Origin: Lysobacter sp. BMK333-48F3
Lineage (GTDB): Bacteria > Pseudomonadota > Gammaproteobacteria > Xanthomonadales > Xanthomonadaceae
DNA: 64,000 nucleotides
Direction: 5' to 3'
NCBI RefSeq assembly: GCF_019733395.1
Contig: NZ_JAIHOO010000001.1
Span: 1 to 64,000 of the forward strand
Shown here: positions 28,901 through 43,900 of the stretch, in pieces
Numbering within the stretch: the stretch's first letter is position 1
How the letters are laid out: each line of letters opens with the position of its first letter
Position numbers and translations under genes: made by a program
Notes under the pieces: generated by a model
What the model was told of the DNA's origin: nothing
What the model saw: the letters and a program-made list of their open reading frames with translations, nothing else
The model's database searches: none

Positions 28901-31900
28901 CGTGCAGCTGCACCTGCAGCGCCGCATCACGCGCGGCCGGCGCCAGCATCGACAGGTCCACGCGCCGCAGCGCGAAGCCCGCGGCCGGCTCGATCCTCTG
29001 CTCCGGTTCGCCGTCCACGTCCTCGAAACGGGTACGCAGGGCTTCGTGGCGTTCCACGATCCGCGCCAGGGCGCGTTCCAGCGCGGCCTCGTCCAAGGCG
29101 CCGTGCAGGCGCAGGCCCGCGGCGACGTGGTAGGCCGCACCGGCCGCCGCATCCAGGCGATCCAGGAACCACAGCCGCTGCTGCGACCACGACAGCGGCA
29201 GCCGCTGTCCGCGCGGCACCGGCACGATCGCCGGCAATCCGGCGCTGCCGGCCGCCTGCACGCGTCGCGCCTGGCCGGCCAGGGTCGGTTCGGCGAACAC
29301 CTCGCGCAACGGCAATTCCACCCCCAGGCGTTCCTGCACCCGCGCCTGCAGCCGCACCGCCAGCAGCGAATGCCCGCCGAGGGCGAAGAAATGGTCGTGG
29401 CGGCCGATCCGCTCCACCCCCAGCAGCTGCGTCCACAACTGCGCCAGCGCCTGCTCCACTTCGCCCTGCGGCGCTTCGTAGGCCTGGCGCGCATGCGCCT
29501 CGCCTTCCGGCGCCGGCAGCGTCGCACGGTCCAGCTTGCCGTTCGGGGTCAGCGGCCAGCGCTCCATGTGCACATAGGCCGACGGCAGCATGTACTCCGG
29601 CAGCCGCGACTGCAGTTGGCTGCGCAGCGACGCCGCCTCCACCGCCTCGCCCAGCCAGTACGCCACCAGGCGGCGTTCGCCTCCAACTTCGCCGTGCGCC
29701 GCCACCACCGCCTCGCGCACCCCGGCGCAGGCCTGCAGCGCCGATTCGATTTCGCCCAGCTCGATCCGGTAGCCGCGCACTTTCACCTGGAAATCGCTGC
29801 GGCCCAGGAATTCCAGCGTTCCGTCCGCCCAGTAGCGCGCACGGTCGCCGGTACGGTACATCCGCTCACCGGCCACGAACGGGTCGGCGACGAAACGCTC
29901 CGCGGTCAGCTCCGGCCGGTTCCAGTAACCCGCGGCCAGGCACGCGCCGGCGATGTACAGATCGCCCGGCACCCCCACCGGGCTCGGCTCGCCGCGACCG
30001 TCGAGCACGTAGTAGCGCGCGTTCCAGATCGGACGCCCGTACGGAATGCTCTTCCAACCCGGATCCACCTGCCCCACCCGGTGATAGTTCGACCACACCG
30101 TCGCCTCGGTCGCGCCGCCCAGCGCCACCACTTCGCAGCGCGGGAACGCCCGCCGCAACGCGTCGGGCAGGTCCAGGCCGATCCAGTCGCCGCTGAAGAA
30201 CGCCAGGCGCAGGTCCGACGATACCTCGCCCTGCAGCGAACCCAGCAGCCCGGCGAACACCGCCGGCGCCGAGTCCCAGAAGGTGATCCCGCTGCGCAGC
30301 AGCTCCACCAGCCGCGCCGGGTCGCGCACCTCCTCCGAGCGCGCCACCTGCACGCTGCCTCCGCTCCACAGCATTCCGAACAGGTCGTACACCGACAGGT
30401 CGAAGCTCAGCGAGGTGGTGAACAGCACCCGGTCCGACGGGCCCATGCCGAAGCTGGCTTCCACCCACGCGAACAGGTTCGCCGCCGCCGCGTGCCGGAC
30501 CATCACCCCCTTCGGCCGGCCGGTCGAGCCGGAGGTGTAGATCACGTAGGCCAAGGCCTGCGGATCGGTGCCGATCCCGCTCGCCGACGGATTCGTCTGC
30601 GCCTGGCCGTCCCAGCGCTCGGCCTCGTCCACGCACAGCACCGGCACCGCCGACACGCCTTCGTGCCGGGCCAGCGAACGCTGCGACAGCACCCGCGCCG
30701 GCGTGCAGTCCTGCAGGGTCTCGCGCAAGCGCTGCGGCGGATGCGCCGGGTCCAGCGGCACGTAGGCCGCGCCCGCCTTGACCACCGCCAGCACCGCCGC
30801 CAGCATCCACGGCCCGCGTTCGAGCAGGATCCCGACCCGGTCGCCGGCGCGCACGCCTTCGGCCAACAGGCCGTGGGCGATCCGGTTCGCGTGCCGGTTG
30901 AGCGTCTGGTAGCTCCAGCGCTCCTCGCCGCACAGCACTGCCGGTGCCTGCGGTTGCAACCGCACCTGGCGTTCGAAACCGGCGTGCATCACCTCCTGCG
31001 GGTAGTCGCGGGCAGTCGCGTTCCAGTCCAGGGTCAGGCGAGCGCGTTCGGCGGCCGACACGCAGGGCAGAGCGGACGGCATAGCGACCGGTCCGCCGCG
31101 AACTTCGTCCTCCAGCGCTCCGATCAAGCTCCGCAAGGCATGCTCGACCCGGTCCAGCGCCGCATCCGGCTCGATGCCCTTGGCGCAGTGCGCCTTCAAC
31201 GCGAATCCCGCGCCGTAGTCGTCGACCGACAACGCCAGCGGATAGTGGGTGTGCTCGTCGCTCGCCAACAGGCGCATGCCGAAGGCTTGATCCGCCGCGC
31301 CGGTCCCGCCCGCGTCTTCGATGCCCGCCAGCAAGCCCGCGCTGTGACGGTAGTTGATCAGGGCCGCGAACGGCGCCAGACCCGCGCCCAGGCCGGAACA
31401 ACGCTGGGCGAGCGAGAGCGAGGCGTGCTCGTGTTCGAGCAAGGCGCCCATCTGCGCGTGCACGGCGCGCAAAGCGGCGCGCGACGACTCCGCGTCCAGA
31501 TCGACCCGCATCGGCAAGGTATTGATGAACACGCCCGGCGTGGCGGCCAAGGCCGGATTCTGCAGGCGCCCGCTCAGCACCGTGCCGAACACCACGTCGC
31601 TGCGTCCGCTGCTGGCGCCCAGCGCCAGGGCCCAGGCCAGGTGGAACACCGCCGCGGCGCTGACGCCGGCTTCGCGCGCGCATTCGCGCAGGCGCAGCGC
31701 CAGCTCGGCCTCGACCCGGCGCACCGCGTTGCTCGCGCCGGTGACGCCGTCGGCCACCGTCGCCACGCCGAACGGCGCGGTGATCTCGTCGACCGTGGCC
31801 AACAGACGGGAAAAATATTCCGCGTGAGCCGCATCCGGCGTCGCGGCCACCGACTCGATGAACTCGCGGTAAGGCGCCGCCTCGTGATTCGCGTCGGGCT

Positions 31901-34900
31901 CGCCGCGCACGCGCGCGGCGACCTGGGCCAGGATCAGCTCGAGGCTGACGTGATCGCTGACGATATGGTGATTGAGCAACGCCAGCAGCCAGGCGCCGGA
32001 TCCCTCGTCGTACGCACTCCACGCGCGCAGCAGCGGCGGCCGGGTCAGGTCCAGGCGCAGCCGCGCCGGATCGCTGGCCTCCAGCAGCGCCTGCGTCGCC
32101 GTCGCGCCCGGCGCCGGCGCCACCGGTTCGACCCGCAACCGGGCGCTGCGATGCACCAGTTGCAGCGGCTCTTCCAGCCCTTGCCAATGCACCGAAGTGC
32201 GCAGGATGCCGTGACGGTCGATCATCGCCTGCAGTCCGTCGGCGAAGGCCTGCAGATCTTCGCGCCGGTCGAACTGGAGCAGGGTCCGGATCAGATAGGC
32301 GTCCGGGCCTTCGTCGCGCAAGTGATGGAACAGCATGCCCTGCTGCAAGGGCGACAACGGGTAAGCGTCCTCCAGATCGTCGATACGCCCGCGCGCCGCG
32401 GCCAGAGCCGCGCCTACCCCGGCCAGCTCCAGTTGCGGCAGGCGCGCCGGACCGGCCGGCGCCGACGGCGGCTCCGCATCGGCCGCAAGGGCGGCCAGAT
32501 CGCACAGCACCGGCGCGGAAAACACGCTGCGCACGTCCAGGCGCAGGCCACGGCGGGCGAGCCGCTCGATCAGCGCCACCACCATCAGCGAATGACCGCC
32601 GAGGTGGAAGAAATGATCGTGACGGCCGACCCGGGGCAGATCGAACAGCTGCGCCCATGTCTCGGCGATCAACGCTTCGGTCCGGCCCTGCGGCGGCTGG
32701 TAGGCGAGCGCGCCGACCGCGTCGCGATCCGGAGCCGGCAGGCGTTCGCTGTCGAGCTTGCCGTTGCGGGTCAGCGGCAGCGCCGCCATCGGCACGAACG
32801 CGGACGGAATCATGTAATCGGCCAGCGTCGCCGACAGCGCGGCGCGCAGCCCTGCCACGTCCAGCTGCGCCCCGCGCGCCGGCACCAGGTAGGCGACCAG
32901 GCGCAGGTCGCCGCTAAGGTCGGCGCGCGCCGTCACCGCCGCTTCTTCGATCGCCGGCAGGCGCAGCAGGGCCGCTTCGATCTCGCCCGGCTCGATCCGG
33001 AAACCGCGCAACTGGACCTGCTGGTCGATCCGGCCCAGGTGCTGGATGTCGCCGTTCTCGAGCAAACGGCCGAGGTCGCCGGAGCGGTACAGGACCCCGC
33101 CCGGCTGGAACGGATCGGCGACGAAGCGCTCGGCGGTCAAGGCCTCGCGGTTGAGGTAGCCGCGGGCGAGGCCCAGCCCGCCGACGTAGATCTCCCCGAC
33201 CGCGCCGTACGGCAGCAGTTGCCGGTCCGGGCCCAGGATGTAGACCGAGGTGGTCGGAATCGGTCGGCCGACGTTGTTGTCGGCGCTGGCCAGCTCGGCC
33301 GCGCCCAAGCGCTTGAAGGTCACGTGCACGCAGGTTTCGGTGATGCCGTACATGTTCACCAGCGCCACCTGCGGATGGCGCTGCTGGAACGGCGCCAGCT
33401 TGGCGGGGTTGAGCGATTCGCCGCCGAACACCACATAGCGCAGGGCCGACAGATCGGCCGCCTCCGGCAGCATTCGCGCCAGCGCCTGGAACGCCGACGG
33501 GGTCTGGCTCAGTACGCTGACCCGCTGCTGCGCCAGCCAATCGGCGAATCCGCGCGGATCGAGCCGCAGCGCCGCCGGCACGATCGCGGCGCTGGCGCCG
33601 TGGACCCAGGCCCCGAACAGTTCCCAGACCGAGAAGTCGAACGCGAACGAGTGGAACACCGACCAGACATCGTCGCCGTCGAAGTCGAACGGCAGGGCCT
33701 CGTTGACCAGCAGGCGGACCACGTTGCGGTGGCTGATCGGAACGCCCTTGGGCTGTCCGGTCGAACCGGAGGTGTAGATCACGTAAGCGTCGGCATCGGC
33801 TTGCACGTCGATGCCGATCGCCGCGTCCGACAGCCGCGCCGCGGCCGGGTCGTCGCTGCTCAGCGCCTGGCAGCCTGCAGGCAGGGGCGGCAGCGCCGCA
33901 CCGCCGGCGACTGCCGCCAGCCGCACGCCGGCATCGGCCAGGGCGAAGGCGATGCGTTCGCCGGGCGCGTCGGGATCCAGCGGCACGTAGGCGCAGCCGG
34001 CCTTGAGGATGGCCAGGATCGCCACCCCCGCTTCGACCGAGCGGGCGGCAAGCAGACCGATCCGGTCGCCAGGCGCCGCGCCGCGCGCCAGCAGCAACCG
34101 CGCCAGGCGGTTGGAGCGCGCGTCCAGCGTCGCGTAGTCCAGGCTCGCGTCCTGGTCGAGGATGGCGATCCGCTGCGGCGCCCGTTCGGCTTGCAGGCCG
34201 ATCAGGCCGTGCAGGGTCTGCGCGCGCGGATAGTCGGCCTGCGCGCCGTGCGCCAGTTTGCGCTGGCGATCGATCTCGGTCGCGGACAGCAAGGGCAGCC
34301 GATCGACGGTTTGCGCGCCGTCGCCGGCGGCCGCAGCAAGCAGCGCGGCGTAGTGGCCGGCGATCTGCCCGGCCAGCCACGGGTCGAAGAAGTCGGCGTT
34401 GTAGACCAGGTGGCAGGCGTAGCCGTCGTCGTCCTCGGCGACCAGCAGGTGCAGGTCGTTCTTGCCGTAGCCCAGATTGGTCTCGACGATGCGCCAGCCC
34501 AAGTCCGCGCTCTGGCGCAGGCTCGCCGCGGGCTCGAACTGGAACAGCAGGTCGAACAGCGCGGTCCGGCTCATGTCCTTTTCCGGCGCCAGCCACTGCA
34601 CCAGCCGATCGAACGGAACCTGCGCATGCGCCGCGGCCTCCGCGCGCAGGCGCGCGCTGTCGGCGAGCAGCGCGTCGAGCCGGGTGTCGGCGCCGATGCG
34701 CTGGCGGATCGTCTGCAGATTGGCGAACGCGCCGACGACGCCGGTCGTGGAGGCGGCGGCGCTGGTGCCGAACACGATGTCCTCGTGCCCGGCGTAGCGG
34801 CGGATCAGGGCCGCGAAAGCCGCGCCGGCAACGGCCGCTTGATCGGCGCCGATGCGCGCGGCGGTCGCCCGCACCGACGCCGCGACCGCGGCGTCGATGC

Positions 34901-37900
34901 GGAACGCCAGCCGCGCGGCGGTGTAGGTGTGGATGGTCGGTCGGGCGCGATTGAGCGGCAGTTCGACCGCCTGCAGCGGCGCTCGCAGCTGGCGGCGCCA
35001 GTACAGCGCATCGGGCTGGAACGTCAGTCGCGCGTCCTGGCCGCGGTGCAGCCGCGACAGGTACTCGCCGGGTTCGGTCGCGGCGGGCTCGACGCCGTCG
35101 TAGGCCTGCGCGATCGCCTCGGCGATCTGCGCCAGTGCGGCGCGGTCGGCGACGATATGGTGCACGGCGAGCGCGAGCAGCCCGCTGTCCGCTGCGCTGC
35201 GGTACAGGCGCGCACGCAACAGCGCGCCCTCGGCCAAGGGCATGGGCTCGGCGATCCAGGCCAGCGCCGCCGGCACCGGATCGGCTTCGGCTTCGAGCTC
35301 GGACCAGGGAACCTCGGCTTCATCGGCGAAACGCTGCCCCAGACGTCCCTCGCCGGCGACGATGCGCGTGCGCAGCGCCGGCTGCGCGGCGACGACCCGG
35401 GTCAGCGCGGCGCGCAGGCGGTCGGCGTCGACCGCGCCGCTCAGGCGCATCAGCAAGGGCAGGTTGTGGTAGGTCGGGCTGGACGGGTACAGGCTGCCGG
35501 CTTCGAAGGTCTCGATGAACCACAGTCGCTCCTGGTGCGGCGACAAGGCGAAGCAGTCGCCGTCCGCGGCAGCGACGCTAGTGGTGGCGGCGGCGACGCC
35601 GGCCAGCGGCGCCGCCACGATCGCCGTCGCGGGCGCCTGGGTCATGGTCCGCAGCAGGGCCTCGAAATGGTTTGCGCAGCGTTCGATGCTGGCGCGGTCG
35701 AACAGGTCGGCCGCGTATTCGTAGCGCAGCTCGATCCGGCCCCGTTCCTCGCTGAGGTACAGGGTCAGGTCGCACTTGGCGCCGATCTGCAGCGGCTCCA
35801 GCGCGGTCGCCTCGATGCCCGGCAAGTCCAGTTCGCTGCGCGGCATGTTCTGGCACAGCAGCATGGTCTGGAACAGCGGCGCGTGGCTGGCCCGGCCGTG
35901 TTCGGGCCGCACCGCTTCGACGATCCGCTCGAACGGCAGGTCCTGGTGCCGGTAGGCGTCCAGCGCCACCGCCTTGGCCTGCCGCGCCAAGCCTTCGAAC
36001 GTCTCCGCCGCGTCCAGGCGCAGCCGCAGCGGCAGACTGTTGATGAAGAAGCCGATCAGCGGCTCCAGTTCGGCGCGGACCCGGTTGGCCACCGGCGCGC
36101 CGACGACGATGTCGTCCTGGCCGCTCAGCCGCGCCATCAGCGCGGTCCATGCGGTCAACGCGGTCATGAACAGCGTCATGCCGCGGCCCGCGCCGAACGC
36201 ACGCAGGGCGTCGCACAACGGCGCATCCAGATGGCGGATCAGCTCGCCGCCGCGGGTGCTCGGCGCAGCCGGCCGCGGGAAGTCGGTCGGCAACTCGAGC
36301 CGGTCGGGCGCGCCGCGCAGATGCGCGCGCCAGAACGCCAGGTGCTGGTCCAGCAACGGCGCCGGCAGGCTTTCGCGCTGCCAGGCCGCGTAATCGGCGT
36401 ACTGCACCGCCAACGGCGGCAACGGATCGGCCCGGCCGGCGGCGAAGGCGGCGTACAGCGCCGACACTTCCTGGGCCAGGATCGCGACCGACCAGCCGTC
36501 CGAAGCGATGTGATGCTGCAGCACCAGCAGGGCGTGGCAGCGCGGACCGATCCGCGCCAACAGGCCGCGGATCGGCGTATCCAAGGCCAGGTCGAAGCCT
36601 GCCTGCAGTTGCTCCAGGCAGGCTGCGCGCGCCGCGGCCCAGGCCGCGTCTTCGGCCAGGTGCGACAGGTCGATCTGTTCCAGGGCGAAGCCCGATTCGG
36701 CCGGCAACACCTCTTGGCGCGCGGTTCCGTCCAGCTCGGGAAAACGGGTGCGCAAGGTTTCGTGCCGGGCCACCACGGCATCCAGGGCGCGGCGCAGCGC
36801 GGCCGCGTCCAGCTCGCCCTCGAGCCGGAACCAACCGGGCATGCGATATGCCGCTGCGCCTTCTGGGTCCATCCGGTCGAGGAACCACAAGCGCTGCTGG
36901 GCCCACGACAGCGGCAAGTCGCGATCGCGCGCGGTCGCCGCCACCGGCGGCAGTCGCCCGGCCCGGGCGCGGCCGGCCTGCGCGGCCATCGCCTCCAGGG
37001 TGGGATGCTCGAACACCTCGCGCAGCGGCAACTGCACGCCCAGGGCTTCCTCGATGCGCGCCACCAGCCGCACCGCCATCAACGAATGCCCGCCGAGCTC
37101 GAAGAAATGGTCGTGTCGGCCGACCCGCTCGATCCCGAGCAGGTCGCGCCATAGCCCGGCCAACGCGGCTTCGGCGCCGTCGGCGGGCGCGACGAATGCG
37201 CGCCGCGCCAGCGCGCCTTCGTCCGGCGGCGGCAGCGCCGCGCGGTCGAGCTTGCCGCCCGCGGTCAGCGGCCAGCGCGCCATCGGCACGAACGCCGAAG
37301 GCAGCATGTAATCGGGCAGTTCGCGCGCCAATGCGGCGCGCAGGCGCATCGGCAGATCGGCGCAAGCGGCGGCCAACAACGGCCAACTGTGCAACGACGA
37401 CGGCGGCGGCGCGCTCGGAAACGACGCGCCGGTCAGCGCCTGCAGCTGCGCTTCGGCGCCGATCGCCGCATCGTAGCGTCCGTCGCCGCCGCTGTCGGCC
37501 CAGCTCAGGCGTAAGGACAAGCCGCGCCGCGCGCACATCGCCGCCAGTTCGGCCGGGGTGACGCCCAGGCTGGGCCCGTCGGTTTCGGCCTGCGGCCGGT
37601 ACGGCAGGGACTTGGGCGCTACGCAACGCTGTTCCAGCATGCGCGCGAACGGCGCCACCCAGGGATGGGCGATGCCGCGCAGGCCGACGATCGAGGAGGG
37701 ATCGGCCGCGGCCGCGTCGAGCGCGGCCTCGAGTGCGGCGGCGTCGCGCCAGTCGCGCCAGTCGGGACGCGGCACCGGCGCCGGTTCGGCCGTCTCGCCG
37801 CGAGTGCGCACGACGACGTCGTAGCGGAACGCCGTCATCTCGGTATGCAGTTCGCCGAGCTTGGGCAGAATGCGGATGTCGCAGATCTGCGGATAGCGAT

Positions 37901-40900
37901 CGCGCAGGGCCAGGAACCAGCTCGGGTCGACCAGCAGCTCGCGGTCGGCCAACGCGCGCCGCCGGGCCTGTTCGAGCAATTGCGCGTCGCCGGCGCCGGC
38001 CGTGGCCTGGTGCAAGGCCACCGACAGATGGAAGGCTTCGCCCAGCCCCCAGTGACGGATGTCGCCGACGAACAGGCAGCCGCCCGGCTCCAGCCGCGCG
38101 AGCATCGCGGCGAGGGTGCGTTCCAGGTAGTCGGCATCGGGGAAATACTGCGCGACCGAATTGAGGATGGCGGTGTCGAACCGTCCCTCGACCGCGGCCA
38201 GGTCGTGCGCCGGCGCTGCGGCCACCTGGGCGACCGCGGCGATCGCCGGATCGCGGGCGATGCGCCGCGCCAGCTTGGCTACGGTGCGCGCCGACAGATC
38301 GGTGCCGACGTAGCGACGGCTGCCCGCGGCCAGGTTCTGCAGCAACAGGCCGGTACCGCAGCCGACTTCCAGCACCTTGCGCGGACTCAGCGAGCGGATC
38401 CGGTCCAAGGTCGCGTCGAGCCATTCGCGCATGCTCTCGGCCGGGATCGCCTCGCGGGTGTAGCTGCTGTTCCAGCCGATCGTGTCGAAGCGATCCGAAC
38501 CGTCGCCGCCGTCCTCGTCGGCCTGCTCGTCGAACACGCCCGACCACTGCTCCACCTGCGCGTCCGCCGCGGAAGCGTCCGCGGCCGCCGGATCGGGGAC
38601 GATGTAAGCGGCGATGCGCGGTTCGCCGTCGCGATCGCGGACCAGGGTCACCAATGCGTCGCGCACGCCCTCGCTCGCGCGCAGGCGGGCCTGGATCTCG
38701 CCGAGCTCGATCCGGTAGCCGCGGATCTTGACCTGATCGTCGTTGCGGCCGAGGTATTCCAGGGTGCCGTCGGCGTGGCGGCGCACCAGGTCGCCGCTGC
38801 GGTACAGGCGGCCGTCGCCGAACGGATTGTCGATGAAGCGTTCGGCGTTCAGCTCGGGCCGGCGCAGATAGCCGCGCGCCACGCCGTGGCCGCCCAGCCA
38901 CAGTTCGCCGACCACGCCCGGCGCGGCCAGGCGGCCGTCGGCTTCGACCACATAGGCCTGCACGCCCGGCAGCGGTTCGCCCAGGTGCGGGCCGCGCTCG
39001 GCGCCGACCCGCGCCAGCGTGCTGTTGACCGTGCACTCGCTCGGACCGTAGGCGTTGTAGCAGGCCACCGGCGCGGCGGCCGCGCGCTTCCAGGCCGCGG
39101 CCGGAAAGGCTTCGCCGCCGACCAGGATCGCGCGCAGCTGCGGCAGCGGCGTTTCGAACAGGCCGCCTTGAATCAGCAGGTCCAACTGCGCCGGAGTGCA
39201 GTCGAACACCGCCACAGCTTCGGCCTGGAGGAATTGCAGCATGCGCCCGGCGTCGGCGCGCACCGCCGCCGGCACCACGCACAGGGCGTGGCCCGAGGCC
39301 AGCTGCACCAGCGCCTGCAGCGAGGCGTCGAAGGACACGCTGGCATTGAGCGCCACCCGCAGTGCGCAGGGCAGCGCGTCGAACACGCGCTCGCGCATGC
39401 CTTGCCACAGGTGCAGCAGTTGCCGGTGCTCGACCATCACGCCCTTGGGGCGGCCGGTCGAGCCGGAGGTGTAGATCACATAGGCCAGGTGCTCGGGCCG
39501 CAGCGCGACTTCGGGCGCGTGCGTCTGCTCGCTGTCGGCGGTGGCTTCGACTTCGAGCACCCGGTAACCGTCGATGCCCAGCCTGGCGGCCGAGCCTCCG
39601 GCGCTGACCACCGCCACCGGCGTGGCGTCGTCGAGCATGTGCAGCACGCGTTCGCGCGGGTAGCCCGGGTCCAGCGGCACGTAGGCGCCGCCGGCCTTGA
39701 GGATGCCGAGCAGGCCGACGATCAGTTCCAGGCCGCGTTCGGCGCACAAGCCGACGCAGGCGTCCGGCACCACGCCCAAGCCGATCAGCGCATGCGCGAC
39801 CCGGTTCGACGCCGCTTCCAGTTGCGCATAGCTCAGCTGCGCCTCGCCGCTGCGCAGCGCGATCGCCTCCGGCGTGCGCGCCGCCTGCGCCTGGAACCGT
39901 TCGACCCAGGTCCGATCCGCCGGCGCCGCCGATGCGCCGGCGCTGCGGTGCAGCAGTTGCGTACGCTCCTGCGCGTCCAGCAGCTCCAACGACGCCACCG
40001 GCGCCTGCGGCGTCTGCGCCATGCCCTGCAGCAGGCGTTCCAGCCAGCAAGCCCAACGCGCCACGGTCGAGGCATCGAACAGGTCGCTGGCGTACTCGAT
40101 CGTGCCGCTGAGCCCGTCGCCGGTTTCGCTGAGCGACAGCGACAGGTCGAACTGGGTGGTGGTGTGCGGCATCGCGATCTGCTCCACGCCCAGCCCGCGC
40201 AGCGACGGATCGCCTCCGCGCGGCGCGTTCTGCAGCACGAACATCGCCTGCACCAACGGGTTGTGGCCCAGATTGCGCTGCGGCGCCACCGATTCGACCA
40301 CCTGCGCGAATGGCACGTCCTGGTGCACGAAGGCGTCCAACGCGACCCGCTTCACCGAATCCAGCCATTGCGTCGTGCTGGCTTCGCGCGGCAGTTCCAG
40401 CCGCAATGCCAGGGTGTTGACGAAGAAGCCGATCAAGCCCTCCAGCCGGTTGTCGCGACGGTTGGCGACCGCCGTCCCCACCACCACCTCGCCCTGCCCG
40501 CTCAGCCGCGACAGCAACGCGCTCCAGCCCGCCAACAACACCATGTACAGGGTCGCGCCGTGGGCCTGCGCCAACTCGCGCAGGCGTTGAGTCAGCCCCG
40601 CATCCAGACGCAGCGCGTGCATCCGCCCCGCATAGCTCTGCACCGGCGGCCGCGGCCGATCGCTCGGCAAGGCCAGCAGCTCCGGGGCGCCGCGCAACTG
40701 CTCGCGCCAATAATCCGACTGCGTTTCCCAGCGCGCTCCGCTCAACCAGCCGCGCTGCCACAACGCATAGTCCGCATACTGCACCGGCAACGGCGGCAGC
40801 GGATCGTCCAGGCCCTGCGCATAGGCGCCGTACAGCGCGCGCAATTCCTCCACCAGTACGCCCAGCGACCAGCCGTCGGAGACGATGTGGTGCTGGGTCA

Positions 40901-43900
40901 CCAGCAGCGCGTTCTCATCCGCGGCCAGCTTCAGCAACCGGCCGCGGATCAGCGGGCCGCGCGCCAGGTCGAAGCGCGCCTGCGCTTCCTCGTGCAGCTG
41001 CGCCTGCAGCGCCGCATCGCGCGCGGCCGGCGCCAGCATCGACAGGTCCACGCGCCGCAGCGCGAAGCCCGCGGCCGGCTCGATCCTCTGCTCCGGTTCG
41101 CCGTCCACATCCTCGAAACGGGTACGCAGGGCTTCGTGGCGTTCCACGATCCGCGCCAGGGCGCGTTCCAGCGCGGCCTCGTCCAAGGCGCCGTGCAGGC
41201 GCAGGCCCGCGGCGACGTGGTAGGCCGCGCCGGCCGCCGCATCCAGGCGATCCAGGAACCACAGCCGCTGCTGCGACCACGACAGCGGCAGCCGCTGCCC
41301 GCGCAGTGCCGGCACGATCGCCGGCAATCCGGCGCTGCCGGCCGCCTGCACGCGTCGCGCCTGGCCGGCCAGGGTCGGCTCGGCGAACACCTCGCGCAAC
41401 GGCAGTTCCACCCCCAGGCGTTCCTGCACCCGCGCCTGCAGCCGCACCGCTAGCAGCGAATGCCCGCCGAGGGCGAAGAAATGGTCGTGGCGGCCGATCC
41501 GCTCCACCCCCAGCAACTGCGTCCACAACTGCGCCAGCGCCTGCTCCACTTCGCCCTGCGGCGCTTCGTAGGCCTGGCGCGCATGCGCCTCGCCTTCCGG
41601 CGCCGGCAGCGCCGCACGGTCCAGCTTGCCGTTCGGAGTCAGCGGCCAGCGCTCCATGTGCACATAGGTCGACGGCAGCATGTACTCCGGCAGCCGCGAC
41701 TGCAGTTGGCTGCGCAGCGACGCCGCCTCCACCGCCTCGCCCAGCCAGTACGCCACCAGGCGGCGTTCGCCGCCGGCGTCGCCGTGCGCCACCACTACCG
41801 CCTCGCGCACCCCCGCACAGGCCTGCAGCGCCGATTCGATCTCGCCCAGCTCGATCCGGTAGCCGCGCAGCTTCACCTGGAAATCGTTGCGCCCCAGGTA
41901 ATCCAGGCCGCCGTCGCGGCGGCGCCGGACCAGGTCGCCGGTACGGTAGATCCGGCCGCCCTCGGCGAACGGATCGTCGATGAAGCGTTCGGCCGTCAGT
42001 TCGGGGCGATGCAGATAGCCGCGCGCTACGCCGGCGCCGCCCAGCCACAACTCGCCGACCACGCCCGGCGGCACCAATTCGCCGCGCTCGTCCACCACAT
42101 AGGCGCGGGTGTTCGCCACCGGCACGCCGATCCCGGAGACGAACCCGGCGTCGCGCGGCATCGACACCCAGGTCGAGTAGGTCGTGGTCTCGGTCGGGCC
42201 GTACAGGTTCGCCACCCAGGCCGTCTGGGTCTGCGCGAACGCCTGCTCGACCAGCTCGCGCTTGAGCGGTTCGCCGGCCAGGTTGATTCCGCGCACGCTG
42301 GCCGGCAAGCCGCCGGCGTCCAACACCGCCTTGAGCACCGACGGCACCGTGTTGACCAGGGTCGCGCCCTCCAGCTCGGCACCGGCGCGCAGCAGGTCCT
42401 GCACCAGCACCACGCTGCCGCCCTGAGTGAGCGGCACGAACAACTCGAACACCGCCAGGTCGAAATTGACCGAGGTCGAGCACACGGTCCGCGCCAGGTC
42501 CTGAGGTTGGAACGCGCCCTGCGCCCAAGCCAGCAGGTTGGCGGTATTGCGGTGCTCGATCGCCACGCCCTTGGGCCGGCCGGTCGAACCGGAGGTGTAG
42601 ATCACGTAGGCCAGGTGCTCAGGCCGCAACGCGACTTCGGGCGCATGCGTCTGCGGACTATCGGCGGTGGCTTCGACTTCCAGCACCCGATAGCCGTCGA
42701 TGCCCAGCCTGGCCGCCGCGCCGCCGGCGCTGACCACCGCGACCGGCGCGGCGTCGTCGAGCATCTGCAGCACCCGTTCGCGCGGGTAGCCCGGGTCCAG
42801 CGGCACGTAGGCGCCGCCGGCTTTCAGGATCCCGAGCAGGCCGACGATCAGTTCCACGCCGCGGTCGGCGCACAAGCCGACGCAGGCGTCCGGCACCACG
42901 CCCAAACCGATCAGCGCATGCGCGACCCGGTTCGATGCCGCTTCCAGTTGCGCATAGCTCAGCTGCGCCTCGCCGCTGCGCAGCGCGACCGCCTCCGGCG
43001 TGCGCGCGACCTGCGCTTCGAACAGCTCCACCAGGGTCCGATCCGACGCCTCCGCCGATGCGCCGGCGCTGGCCTGCAGCAGTTGCCTGCGCTCTTGTTC
43101 GTCCAGCAACGGCAGCGAGGCCACCGCCGCCTCCGGCGAATCCGCCATCGCCCCCAGCAGGCGTTCCAGCCAGTGCGACCAGCGCGCCACCGTCGACGCG
43201 TCGAACAGGTCGCTGGCGTACTCGATCGCGCCGCTCAGTTCCGCTCCTTCCTCGCGCAGAGTCAGGCTAAGGTCGAACTGGGTCGCGCCGTGCGCCACCG
43301 CATAGCCCTCCACTTCCAGGCCCGGCAGCGCCAAGCTCCGCTGCGGCGTGTTGTCCAGGCTCAGCAAGGTCTGGAACACCGGGCTGTGGCTCAGGCTGCG
43401 CTGCGGATGCAACGCCTCCACCACCCGCTCGAACGGCACCTCCTGCCGACCCTGGCCCTCCAGCACCCTCGCCCTGGCCTGGGCCAGCAACGCCGCCGTC
43501 GTGGCGCCCTCTTCCACCCGCATCCGCAGCGCCAGGGTGTTGACGAAGAAACCGATCAGCCCTTCCAGCTCCACCCGCGGCCGGTTCGCCGCCGGCGAAC
43601 CGATCACCACGTCGTCCTGTCCGCTCAGCCGCGACAACAGCGCGCTCCAGCCGGCCAGCAGCACCGTGTACAGGGTCGTGCCCTGCGCCTGCGCCAGCTC
43701 GCGCAAGCGCCGGGTCAGCGGCGCATCCAGACGCACCGCCAGGCGCCCGCCGCGGTAGCTCTGCACCGGCGGGCGCGGCCGGTCGCTCGGCAGCGCCAGC
43801 AACTCGGGCGCACCGCGCAATTGCGCGCACCAGGCCTCCACCTGGTCGGCCTGGTCCGCCTGCGACAGCCGCGCGCGTTGCCAGGCCGCATAGTCGGCGT

